A DNA stretch of 14,957 nucleotides from NCBI GenBank assembly GCA_023128035.1, contig JAGMES010000104.1:1-14957 (forward strand), given 5' to 3'. A program made the translations under genes and the position numbers. Source of the DNA: Halanaerobiales bacterium (GTDB taxonomy: Bacteria > Bacillota_F > Halanaerobiia > DY22613). The notes beneath the pieces are model-generated. The model saw only the letters and a program-made list of their open reading frames with translations. It did not search any database and was not told the DNA's origin. Shown piece by piece: positions 7,503 to 14,839 of this stretch (position 1 is the first letter of the stretch; every line of letters starts with the position of its first letter).

Positions 7503-7683
7503 TTATATAATCAGGTAGTGGGGATTTAGTACAACACCTCCAAATGTAGTAGGAACTTGATAAAAATAGAAGAAAATATCTTAAAAAACCTGATAGTCGT
7601 ATCACAAATATCGTGGGTGTTTGTCTTCACCATAAGTTGGAAGATTTTAATATCAAAAACGCAAACTTTAGGAGGGTTGAAAG

Positions 7684-8157
7684 ATGTCAACTAAAATGAT
7701 ACTTTTTAGTACTCTTTTCTTACTTTTACTTGCAGTTCCTGCCTCAGCATTAAACGAGCAAGATATATCAATTTATCAAGCTCTAAAGATTGCTGAGAAG
7801 GTGGAGATGGGTAATTTCACCAGTGTGGTGAAAATAGTAGACTTCTGGGCAGTTAAAGGCAGCAATCTCCACAACACAAAGCCTTGTGAACTATTGATAA
7901 ATGCCAGGACAAGTTTGATAGTATCTGCCAAGAACATTACTCCTAAAACCATCATCTTGGGAGAAAATACCTACGAATATTCTGGAACAAACTATCCCTA
8001 TAGCGAAAAGTTTTATAAAACAAATCAGATATATAACGGCTTCGAAATTTATCGGAATGACTCGCACTATTTTAGGATAAAGCAAGCTATCTTTATTAGA
8101 AACGAGGAAGGATTTGTTGCATACTTCATGACTAAAGGGCCCGGAAAGACTAAATAA
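7684..8157 (+). CDS. Small exported protein between the two C11 peptidases
   Basis: The 157-residue product has a classical signal peptide (MSTKMILFSTLFLLLLAVPA, with A-S-A ending at residue 22), leaving a mature protein of about 135 residues with a single cysteine (KPCELL). It has no lipobox, membrane anchor or enzyme motif that I recognise. The mature part mixes beta-like segments (FTSVVKIVDFWAVKG, FEIYRNDSHYFRI). AGGAGGG about 9 bases upstream supports ATG 7684. It lies 227 bp after one peptidase gene and 180 bp before the other, on the same strand. An inhibitor, substrate or accessory role for the proteases is possible, but only context suggests it. Confidence 0.75.
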   Translation: MSTKMILFSTLFLLLLAVPASALNEQDISIYQALKIAEKVEMGNFTSVVKIVDFWAVKGSNLHNTKPCELLINARTSLIVSAKNITPKTIILGENTYEYSGTNYPYSEKFYKTNQIYNGFEIYRNDSHYFRIKQAIFIRNEEGFVAYFMTKGPGKTK

Positions 8158-8337
8158 CTCTGTTGAGAGATTTTAGATTGGACGTTCTGATGATGGAATT
8201 GGAGATATTTGGATTATGCTTAAACTGCTAAATGGAAAAGAAGGTGTACAAGTTTTTCACTATTCATAAGAGTACTTTCAATTAGACTATCCATTAGGCA
8301 GATGAGTTTAATACCTCAAAATAGAGGAGGATTGTAT

Positions 8338-10449
8338 ATGTCAAAACGTCAATTAATCTGTATGTTAATAATGACCATCGGAATAGCACTCATTGCAGGA
8401 TGTGTACCGTTAACTAAGCAGTACACTTTATATGTCTCCACCAATGGTGAAGGAACAGTTTCACCTACGGGCGGCCAATATATATCAGGTACAATAGTAA
8501 GCTTCACTGCCACCCCCAAAGCTAACTGGAAGTTTGAACACTGGAGTGGAGATGCCTCTGGCAATGAACCAACTGTTACTGTAGTTATGAATACTAATAA
8601 GAATTTTACTGCACATTTTATATCTACACAATACGCAGTGAATGCTACTGTGGAAGGCGAAGGAATAGTTGAACAAACTCTTGTGGTAAATCCACAAGGT
8701 ATGTATGATTCAGGTACGACAGTGCAACTTAAAGCAGTTCCTGCTCAAGGTTGGAGTTTTAAAGAATGGCAAGGTGACATTACTGGAAGTATTAATCCTA
8801 CGACCATTACTTTGAATAAAGAATACAATGTCAAAGCCGTATTTAGTAAAAATCCGGATTTGGCCAAATGGAATTTTCTCGTGTATCTTGATGGTGATAA
8901 TGACCTAGAATCGTATGCCATTGATGATATAAACGAAATGGAAAAGGTGGGCTCTACCCTGGATTTGAATATATTAGTGTTAATAGACCGCAATCCAAAC
9001 TATGATAATTCCAACGGAGACTGGTCAGGAACCCGATTATATCGAATTACCAAGGATGTAAATAACTCTACTAACATTGTGTCTGAATTGGTACAAGATT
9101 ATGGGGAACTGGATATGTCTGACCCGCAGGTACTCGAAAATTTCCTACTTACCTGTCAGCAGGCTTACTCGGCAGAACGGACTATTTTAACTTTGTGGGA
9201 TCACGGTGATGGGATTTATCCGAAAGCCATCAGTCGAGTTAGTAATCTGGATAGTAAAGAAGGTGCTAACCCTGCACCGATAATAGTAGAAGGAATTTGC
9301 TGGGATGATACAACTGGCACGGACCCATGGAGTTGTTTGACTGCAGATGAAATTGCCTCTGCTTTAGCAAATGTCCGGCAAGTCACAGGTAAGAAAATCG
9401 AAATCATCAATATGGATGCCTGTTTGATGCAAACTCTAGAAGTGGCTTATGAATGGCGTAATGAAGTGAATTATCTAGTTGGTTCGCAAGCGGAGGTTCC
9501 TGGCGGAGGTAACAATTATGAAACACTTTTGGAAGTGTTGAAAAGCAATCCAACTATCACCACGCTGGAGTTTGCCCAAACATTAGTTAATGACTACTAT
9601 AATCACTACAGTACCAATGGTGAAGGAACAGAAACTTATTCAGCACTGAGTCTGGGAGTGGAATTTGATAACTTGATTACCGCTTTTAAGGCTTTTGCTA
9701 CAGCATTGTACCAGACAACAGATCTAGACGGGGTGTATAGGTCTTGGAATAATACAACATGGTTTTCTGTATTGCAATATAATGATCTCTATGATTTGAG
9801 CAGAGAGCTGATTAATAAATCTCTGGATACTAATGTGGTGAATAAAGCGACAGCCCTACAACAGGCCATAGGAAACGCGGTTGTCAACCACAAGGAGATG
9901 ATTGAATATCAAGGAAAAGCCTTTGGCCTTTCAATCTTTCTTGCTACCGCCGAAGAGTGGCCAGATTATTCGGAGTCAAATCAATATGTCAGCTTCTTGC
10001 TTTCTAAGGATACCGATTGGGATGAGTTCATCCTTCGTTTTGTAGAATACACAGGTTCGACTACTCCAGGAACGCTGCTAAGCGTAAAGATGATCTGGTC
10101 AAGTGGGGACTGCAATTTGGGAATTTGGGAACCAGATAATAATTATTACTGGATCGATGAAGGACCATCGCCAAACGGAATTTTCTCAGAAAATATAACT
10201 AATGGAGGTACAGAAATCTGGAACCTCAATACTTCACACACACTTGGTTTGTATACCCCTCTAGTTTATAGTTATGACTATATGGGTAGCGTAAACTGTA
10301 AACTAACCTTTAACGGTGAAACTTTTTATATTGCGATCAACGTAGAGCCGGGTGTTGGATACACTATAGGTGATTTCCAAATAGATTCCGTACAAGGTGT
10401 ACGGCAGCTTACATATAAGGTTAGAAAAATCGTTTCAAATACCGAATAA
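8338..10449 (+). CDS. C11 (clostripain-family) cysteine peptidase lipoprotein with two InlB-B-like repeats
   Basis: The 703-residue product has a lipoprotein signal with lipobox LIAGC (Cys22). Two repeats of about 65-70 residues follow (near 29-95 and 98-170), with the pattern GxGxVxPxGGxYxxGTxVxxxAxPxxxWxFxxWxGD. This is the divergent InlB B-repeat/bacterial repeat pattern and may act as a spacer or adhesive stalk. The C11 domain starts near 178 (WNFLVYLDGDNDLE), with LWDHGDG (His289) and NMDACLMQ (Cys362). A 16-20-residue insert after the histidine motif (YPKAISRVSNLDSKEGANPA) is absent from the paralogue and could be a processing loop, since clostripain matures by internal cleavage. The C-terminus again carries the DUF2135-like beta domain (DCNLGIWEPDNNYYWI). 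AGGAGG 7 bases upstream fixes ATG 8338 over ATG 8302. It is anchored outside the cell. Confidence 0.92.
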   Translation: MSKRQLICMLIMTIGIALIAGCVPLTKQYTLYVSTNGEGTVSPTGGQYISGTIVSFTATPKANWKFEHWSGDASGNEPTVTVVMNTNKNFTAHFISTQYAVNATVEGEGIVEQTLVVNPQGMYDSGTTVQLKAVPAQGWSFKEWQGDITGSINPTTITLNKEYNVKAVFSKNPDLAKWNFLVYLDGDNDLESYAIDDINEMEKVGSTLDLNILVLIDRNPNYDNSNGDWSGTRLYRITKDVNNSTNIVSELVQDYGELDMSDPQVLENFLLTCQQAYSAERTILTLWDHGDGIYPKAISRVSNLDSKEGANPAPIIVEGICWDDTTGTDPWSCLTADEIASALANVRQVTGKKIEIINMDACLMQTLEVAYEWRNEVNYLVGSQAEVPGGGNNYETLLEVLKSNPTITTLEFAQTLVNDYYNHYSTNGEGTETYSALSLGVEFDNLITAFKAFATALYQTTDLDGVYRSWNNTTWFSVLQYNDLYDLSRELINKSLDTNVVNKATALQQAIGNAVVNHKEMIEYQGKAFGLSIFLATAEEWPDYSESNQYVSFLLSKDTDWDEFILRFVEYTGSTTPGTLLSVKMIWSSGDCNLGIWEPDNNYYWIDEGPSPNGIFSENITNGGTEIWNLNTSHTLGLYTPLVYSYDYMGSVNCKLTFNGETFYIAINVEPGVGYTIGDFQIDSVQGVRQLTYKVRKIVSNTE

Positions 10450-10461
10450 GTAATGTTAAAT

Positions 10462-10502
10462 AAAAGCTTTCACTGGCAGAATCTGCTAGCGAAGGCTTTT
10501 TT
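10462..10502 (+). terminator. Rho-independent terminator of the C11 block
   Basis: An 18-bp stem is formed by 10462-10479 (AAAAGCTTTCACTGGCAG) and 10483-10500, with a 3-base AAT loop, two G-U pairs and one A-C mismatch. The second arm ends in a TTTTTT run. It starts 12 bases after the stop of the second C11 gene. Confidence 0.9.
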
Positions 10503-10572
10503 ATTGATTCAAAATTATAGCAATCTTGCTGAGTTAAGTCCTTTTATGAGTAAATAATAGGTTCCCGATACG

Positions 10573-10752
10573 TTAATTTGCCAAAAAAACATTTCTTAAA
10601 GGTGTAATTGCTAATATATCAAGTAATTCATCATATATAAAAGAAAAGTTTATTAATTCCTTTATTTTTCGTAATAAATTATCCTTTGAAACGACTAGAT
10701 CATAAATGTCCATGTATGGACTTAAAATCAAGGTTTGCTGTTGCTGGATCAT
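10573..10752 (-). pseudogene. IS1182-family transposase, N-terminal stub
   Basis: The start MIQQQQTLILSPYMDIYDLV, followed by DNLLRKIKELINFSFIYDELLD, is the characteristic N-terminus of IS1182-type DDE transposases, which are normally about 450-550 residues. Here the homology stops after about 46 residues and the frame ends 14 codons later (ILAITPLRNVFLAN). The catalytic DDE core is absent. The ATG at 10752 follows GGTGAT at good spacing, and a TATAAT (10786-10781) lies upstream. An internal or 3' deletion seems to have removed the rest, so the element cannot move by itself. Confidence 0.7.
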
Positions 10753-10844
10753 AATATCACCCACTTAATTTGATACTATAATTATACTACAAAAACACTT
10801 AAAAAGCTTGTAAAATCACTACTTTGAGTGGTTTTATATAAGAA

Positions 10845-10879
10845 AAAATCGTAGGTTATATTGTTATACCTACGATTTT
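10845..10879. terminator. Perfect hairpin, bidirectional terminator-like
   Basis: AAAATCGTAGGT (10845-10856) and ACCTACGATTTT (10868-10879) are exact inverted arms of 12 bp with an 11-base loop. T-rich ends are present in both directions. It lies upstream of the IS1182 stub and may belong to the element's end or insulate it from outside transcription. Confidence 0.5.
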
Positions 10880-10891
10880 CTCGAATGATCT

Positions 10892-10922
10892 GAGGGTACT
10901 TTTTCAGTGCCCTCTTATTTTT
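10892..10922 (+). terminator. GC-rich hairpin with T-run
   Basis: GAGGGTACT (10892-10900) pairs with AGTGCCCTC (10906-10914) with one G-U pair and a TTTTC loop, followed by TTATTTTT. It resembles hairpins near the ends of clostridial insertion sequences. A small ACCATT/AATGGT hairpin follows near 10924-10939. Confidence 0.5.
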
Positions 10923-11003
10923 ACACCATTTTTTAATGGTTTGATTACTACTGCTTTTTAACAAACTTACAGTTCCTATAGATAATCCTGGTTATTCCAT
11001 TTA

Positions 11004-11234
11004 TTAGATTACCTTTAAAATCTCAGGATCTTTTCTTCTGGGCATATCTGGTATTTCAATAGGATAACCAACCATGATGGGAGCTACAATTTCACAGTCA
11101 TCCGGAATTCCCAATTCATTTAATATTTCTAGTGATGTAATGACAGTTCCAAAATTGATCCAGCATGTTCCAAGATCCAGTAAAGCTGCTGACTGCATAA
11201 AGTAGCTGGCAGCAAGAGAGCAGTTAATCTTCAT
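11004..11234 (-). pseudogene. Nitroreductase-family protein, C-terminal fragment
   Basis: The 76 residues match the last third of FMN-dependent nitroreductases: the segment SLAASYFMQSAALLDLGTCW (the helix and GLGTCWI-type motif), then LGIPDDCEIVAPIMVGYP and a closing proline/arginine-rich tail (MPRRKDPEIL). Full-length members are about 170-200 residues, and the N-terminal FMN-binding Arg-rich part is missing. The ATG at 11234 has no ribosome site and lies in the same frame as the AraC relic upstream, separated by TAA at 11249. It is a dead remnant. Confidence 0.7.
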
Positions 11235-11246
11235 GTTTTTATGAAA

Positions 11247-11405
11247 TTATGATAAATTATCAAAATGAAATATAACCTCAATAGTCTGATATGACTTTAA
11301 CAGATCCGATGGACAAATTCCGAACATTTGTCTGTAAGTTCGGCTTAAGTAAGCTGAATCTGAAAAACCACTTTCATGAGCAGCTGTTGTGAATGATTCA
11401 CCTCT
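11247..11405 (-). pseudogene. AraC-family regulator, C-terminal helix-turn-helix fragment
   Basis: Reading the minus strand from 11405 gives RGESFTTAAHESGFSDSAYL then SRTYRQMFGICPSDLLKS before a TAA. This is the second helix-turn-helix of AraC/XylS regulators (the A-x-x-x-GF-S-D-x-x-x-L-x-R-x-F-R-x-x-FG-x-x-P signature). A stop (TAA 11408-11406) precedes it in frame, and no first helix-turn-helix or effector domain was found. No start codon or ribosome site is present. Confidence 0.7.
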
Positions 11406-11409
11406 TTAC

Positions 11410-11527
11410 CTAAGACTTTTTTCCACAGCAGTTTCTTTAATGGAAAGTTATCTTGGTCAATATCAGCTATAACCTCGTTAACTCCTATCTGTAACAGAGA
11501 CTCAACCTGTCCTCCGAATACAGCCAT
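11410..11527 (-). pseudogene. Possible glycerate kinase C-terminal fragment
   Basis: The minus frame from ATG 11527 reads AVFGGQVESLLQIGVNEVIA then DIDQDNFPLKK. A one-base shift then gives AVEKSLR before a stop. The layout (VxAxxGxxxExxxxLxxxGIxxxxxI, then a PLxxAxEx helix) resembles the C-terminus of glycerate kinases, but the match is short and from memory. It begins 2 bases after the exonuclease stop and runs into the AraC relic in a different frame. It could instead come from another alpha/beta protein. Confidence 0.3.
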
Positions 11528-11531
11528 CCAC

Positions 11532-12788
11532 CTATGAAACCGGAACCCTCAGCATTGACCAAAATGCTTGCTCAGCCAGGATTTGGATATTATAAGCTCT
11601 GGCTTTCTTAGCTTTGCTTGACATTGAATCAGGGTCAGCAGTAACCAGAAAATCTAAACCTTTCGTAACGCCTTGCTTAACAATCAAACCATGTTCAAGC
11701 GCAAGTTTCTGCACTAATGCTCTGGTGATAGGCATATCTTTGTAGTTGGAACGCAAAGTACCGGTGAAGCAAACCGTTTTGCCTTTAAGATTATTTCGGT
11801 TCTCGAGAGGTGAACAAGTCATTTCCAAAGTACTTGTATCAGAAATCAAGGCATTTAAGTCTTGCTCAGATGTGCTAAGTAATTCTGCAACTTGTTTGAG
11901 GTCAGCCATCTCAAAGTCGCTTATTATTCCATCTAAAAGAGCAATCCGGATTAAGTCTGAAAGATACTGGCTATGCAGCTCAACTGCTTTTTCTTGAGAA
12001 ATATTGTACTCCAGCGCAAGATCATGAAGAAGTCGAGATTCTGTGGAGGTGATTTTCCTGTCAGCTAAGATTATTTCCAGTAAATTCAGATAGTCCAGCT
12101 CTCCTTCAGATGTGGCTATACTCCTGTGTGGCAAACACGCAATCAGGTCTGCAATATAATTCTTCTCCTTCGGAAGATTCTCGTAATGAGAACGCTTGAA
12201 ACAAATGTTAGACTTTGGCAGTTCAGGCCAATCTTCAATCCCCAGAGGGGTTGAAAGCGTTTGGGTAATATTATATAAGCCATATTTACGCATTAATATC
12301 CTGAACAATTTAGCAGTCGCTTCACAGTCAGCGTATGCAGAATGACTATTTTCCAGCTGAATGTCGTAGTGATCGCACAATAGGGTCAACTTGCCAGACG
12401 GAATGTTCGGGTCTACTTTTTTCACTAGATTTAACGTGCAGATACTAGGGATTGTCGGTAAAGTAATTCCTGCTCGCTGAAACTCGCTTTCTAAGAAGCG
12501 ATAGTCAAAGCTGACGTTGTGTCCGACTACAATGGTGCCAGCTAGAAACTCTACTAAATCACCCAGTATATCGGAAAATATTGGAGCATTTTGAACCATA
12601 GCTCCAGTGATCTTATGTATATGAATCGGTCCGAGGTCACGCTCGGGGTTGAGCAATGTTTCGTACTCACGGAGAATGTTCCCCTCAAAATCCAACGAAA
12701 TCAACGCGATCTCAATGATTCTGTCGGTTCCACCTGGGAATAGACCTGTGGTTTCGACGTCTATTACGGTAAATTTGGTATTGGTCAC
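11532..12788 (-). CDS. DnaQ-like 3'-5' exonuclease with TerB-like and BRCT domains
   Basis: The 418-residue product has a DEDDh exonuclease fold in residues 5-170: Exo I DVETTG (Asp10, Glu12), Exo II NVSFDYRF (Asp95) and Exo III HSAYADCEAT (His149, Asp154). All catalytic residues are present. Residues about 230-315 (LLEIILADRKITSTE, IRIALLDGIISDFE) are two alpha-helical TerB-like repeats with acidic motifs. Residues 333-415 (LKGKTVCFTGTL, VTKGLDFLVTADPDS, KAKKARAYNI) are a BRCT domain of the NAD+-ligase/PARP type. It probably trims DNA 3' ends in repair, in the cytoplasm. The GTG start at 12788 follows AAGGAG (12803-12798) at 9 bases. A strong promoter lies 50 bp upstream. Confidence 0.9.
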   Translation of the reverse strand: MTNTKFTVIDVETTGLFPGGTDRIIEIALISLDFEGNILREYETLLNPERDLGPIHIHKITGAMVQNAPIFSDILGDLVEFLAGTIVVGHNVSFDYRFLESEFQRAGITLPTIPSICTLNLVKKVDPNIPSGKLTLLCDHYDIQLENSHSAYADCEATAKLFRILMRKYGLYNITQTLSTPLGIEDWPELPKSNICFKRSHYENLPKEKNYIADLIACLPHRSIATSEGELDYLNLLEIILADRKITSTESRLLHDLALEYNISQEKAVELHSQYLSDLIRIALLDGIISDFEMADLKQVAELLSTSEQDLNALISDTSTLEMTCSPLENRNNLKGKTVCFTGTLRSNYKDMPITRALVQKLALEHGLIVKQGVTKGLDFLVTADPDSMSSKAKKARAYNIQILAEQAFWSMLRVPVS

Positions 12789-12840
12789 TTATATCAGCTC
12801 CTTAAGACTACTTAGGATTATGGCTAATAATGCTGTGTCT

Positions 12841-12869
12841 ATTATACCATTGGTTTGGGTCATATTCAA
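12841..12869 (-). promoter_or_regulatory. Promoter of the exonuclease gene
   Basis: On the minus strand TTGAAT (12869-12864) and consensus TATAAT (12846-12841) are separated by exactly 17 bases. Transcription would begin near 12834, about 46 bases before the GTG start. Confidence 0.65.
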
Positions 12870-12878
12870 TCAATGGTA
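12845..12878. promoter_or_regulatory. Inverted repeat embracing the exonuclease promoter
   Basis: TACCATTG (12845-12852) and CAATGGTA (12871-12878) are perfect 8-base inverted arms. One overlaps the -10 box and the other sits just upstream of the -35 box; centres are 26 bases apart. This placement fits an operator for a dimeric repressor. It is not a LexA or DinR site that I recognise. Confidence 0.4.
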
Positions 12879-13163
12879 GATGGATACAAATAACCTTGCT
12901 TTATAAAAGGAAAATTCCTTGATTTTAAATACTTCTTCCCGTTACACAATATATATAAATAGTAAATTAGCTATTGGAATATTTTTTGCACCACAAGCTT
13001 TTTCATAAAATTAGATTGGCTTCCATTCCCGATTATATCAGTTGTGAATCCAAGTTTTTTTATATCTATCAAACATGTATTTACTAATGCTGTCCTATGT
13101 TTTATGCTAAATCAATCAGACCTCTGTTTTTACGAAATCCCCCCGAAAAATTAATGATAAAGG

Positions 13164-13186
13164 CTACATCGCACAGTGAGATGTAG
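13164..13186. other. Small perfect hairpin
   Basis: CTACATC (13164-13170) and GATGTAG (13180-13186) flank a 9-base loop. No T-run follows, so it is not an obvious terminator. It lies 16 bases before the long repeat. Confidence 0.35.
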
Positions 13187-13201
13187 ACTCAATTCTCTGG
13201 A

Positions 13202-13292
13202 TGCTAAGCACATAAAAATTTTTGTTTGTACTTATGCGCATAACGACCACATTATAAAAAAAAGAAATTGTTATAAATATTTCCACTACTAC
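13202..13292 (+). repeat. Long imperfect direct repeat, copy 2 (TTATGCGCATAACGACC core)
   Basis: This is the second copy of the 5411-5500 repeat in the same orientation. It shares TTTTTGTTTGTA and CATAACGACCACATT exactly; the centre is a perfect 12-base palindrome TTATGCGCATAA. Downstream, AACGACCA (13242-13249) is mirrored by TGGTCGTT (13311-13318), which is not the inverted pairing seen in copy 1. Confidence 0.65.
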
Positions 13293-13333
13293 ATTCCATA
13301 ATTAAATTAATGGTCGTTTTTAGCTTTATTTAA

Positions 13334-13370
13334 AATAAAAAAAGAGCCAACGAGCGGCTCTTTTTTTATT
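13334..13370. terminator. Strong bidirectional terminator
   Basis: A perfect stem of 15 bp runs from 13334-13348 (ending AAAAAAAGAGCC) to 13356-13370 (beginning GGCTCTTTTTTT), with a 7-base loop. Runs of seven T exist on both strands. It lies directly after the end of the beta-propeller pseudogene (minus strand) and would also stop plus-strand readthrough. Confidence 0.85.
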
Positions 13371-14230
13371 TTATATATCTAGAAAATGGATGTTTGTATC
13401 ACCATTTGTATAACAAAATACCACTACCTTACTTTCATCAGAATTTACTGCTATCACAGATAACAGTTATTTTGCTTTTATCAGGACTAAGTCCCATTAT
13501 GTCTATAATATGAAAGGGGTCAATGGATGCCTCTCTGGTTAAATGGCCATTTCCTAATATATAGCTTTCAACAGCTTCATTATTGCCAACAAATAGTTTA
13601 TTGTTTTCTGAATCTAGATTTAATCAGTATCCCCCTACTCCCGGGTAATAGGCAATCTGTTCTGCTGTGTCCATATCAAGAATATATAAACTTTCCTCGG
13701 TCAGTACATACATTTTTCTGGTTGCAGGGTTAATTTTGATATCACGAATACCGCCTGTTACTATATCTTGAGGAAAGTCTTCTATTGTTCCAGTCACCAG
13801 ATTAAATACTCCTATCTGATTGTAAAATGTTTTCCAATAATAAAATTTGCCATCTTCCGGGGAGTGAACCATGGATATTCCACTAGTAGCGTATCCAATC
13901 GCCATTTCTGTTTCTTTTACAATAGTTTCACTCAGGGGATTAATCTCATAAAAGATTGAATGACCATAGCCATAAACCCGTTCTGGATCATTGGTGGAAA
14001 TAAACCCATGGATTGATTCAATGGCTAAACCGGCAAACTTTTCTAAACTAAGCGTAACTGAAGTTGTCGTTTGATAATTCTCAGGGGTCAGCAGAATCCA
14101 GAAATTATCCACTCCTTTATTGGAGTTTGACGGGGGTAGGCTCTACTTTATGGGTAGAACTGCAACCTCCGATACCAAACAGGACGATAATAACTAAAAT
14201 AAGTAAAATTGAATTCTTTCATGTTAACAT
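13371..14230 (-). pseudogene. Beta-propeller lipoprotein, inactivated by stops and frameshifts
   Basis: The gene can be followed across three frames. From ATG 14230 (GGAGG at 14240-14236) the frame reads MLT, then TGA, then KNSILLILVIIVLFGIGGCS, a lipoprotein signal with its cysteine codon at 14164. It stops at 14119. A second frame (14112-13627) carries propeller-like blades, for example IRDIKINPATRKMYVLTE and ESLYILDMDTAEQIAYYPG. After a TGA at 13626-13624 the same frame continues with LNLDSENNKLFVGNNEAVES and further. A third frame then completes AVNSDESKVVVFCYTNGDTN and a C-terminus ending at 13371. The protein was a secreted, lipid-anchored YVTN/YncE-like propeller of about 285 residues. 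At least two in-frame stops and two frameshifts make it non-functional. Confidence 0.75.
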
Positions 14231-14543
14231 ATTGTCCTCCCACACTATTTTTTATAGTTTCTGCATGATTATTAAATATTTCTCTAGATATCTCAATTCT
14301 CCTTCTTAAAACAAAAAATCCGTTTTTTTAATTTCCTTTAGATAATCTAATGTTAGTGAACAAATTTATATTTCATGATTTCAATTCTCCTTTAGGCTTC
14401 TATTAACACCTTTAAAATCAAGTGTATATCTTTATTTTAGGAAAGAAAATAATAATTTTAGTTTAGAACAATTAATTTCAAATATAGGCTGTCTCTATCT
14501 AGTTCAGGGTTATAATTAGGAATAAAAAGATAGATCAAAAGGG

Positions 14544-14580
14544 AAACCTGAAGGTTAGAAAGCTAACCTTCAGGTTTTTT
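14544..14580. terminator. Perfect 15-bp terminator hairpin
   Basis: AAACCTGAAGGTTAG (14544-14558) pairs exactly with 14563-14577 around an AAAG loop, and TTTTTT ends the second arm. No plus-strand gene was found in the 270 bases before it, so it is either a relic terminator or ends an undetected small RNA. Confidence 0.8.
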
Positions 14581-14677
14581 AATGAATTTATTTCATATAA
14601 TCCGCTGAAGAAAGGAATTAGGAGAATTAGTTTAGATATACCCTTAATGCCTTTCTTTATCCTCAAAATTGCCTTAG

Positions 14678-14839
14678 ATATGTTACTTAACATCCCTTGC
14701 ATATGAGATCTTTTCTGTAGCGATCGCGGAAGAAATGGTCGGGATAGAAACTGGGCGCGCGCATCTCATGAGTAAAGAAAGGAAAATGTTATCCGAATCA
14801 TTAAACGATCTATCTTTATCAAATAGTCTCTCGGAATAA
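14678..14839 (+). pseudogene. Unidentified C-terminal coding fragment
   Basis: The plus frame after TAG (14675-14677) gives TSLAYEIFSVAIAEEMVGIE then TGRAHLMSKERKMLSESLND, ending with TAA at 14837-14839. Composition is clearly protein-like (an Ala/Glu-rich helix) and the DNA is more GC-rich (CGATCGCGG, GGGCGCGCGC) than its surroundings. There is no start codon or ribosome site at its beginning, so I read it as the end of a gene lost upstream. I do not recognise the family. The opposite strand also has a 67-codon frame, which looks like a shadow. Confidence 0.35.

Larger units (their letters stand above)
12879..13370. other. Non-coding region with hairpins and the second long repeat
   Basis: Nothing coding was found on either strand over about 490 bases. 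It contains a small hairpin (13164-13186), the long repeat copy 2 (13202-13292), inverted AACGACCA/TGGTCGTT arms (13242-13249 and 13311-13318) and the terminator at 13334-13370. Confidence 0.6.

Noticed and set aside
10782..10964. 60-residue minus ORF upstream of the IS1182 stub
   Set aside because: It reads straight through two perfect hairpins, so the frame is probably accidental.
13371..14230. Recoding of TGA as an amino acid, since TGA interrupts the propeller gene twice
   Set aside because: Other genes in the window end at TGA, and the pseudogene also has frameshifts, so decay explains it.
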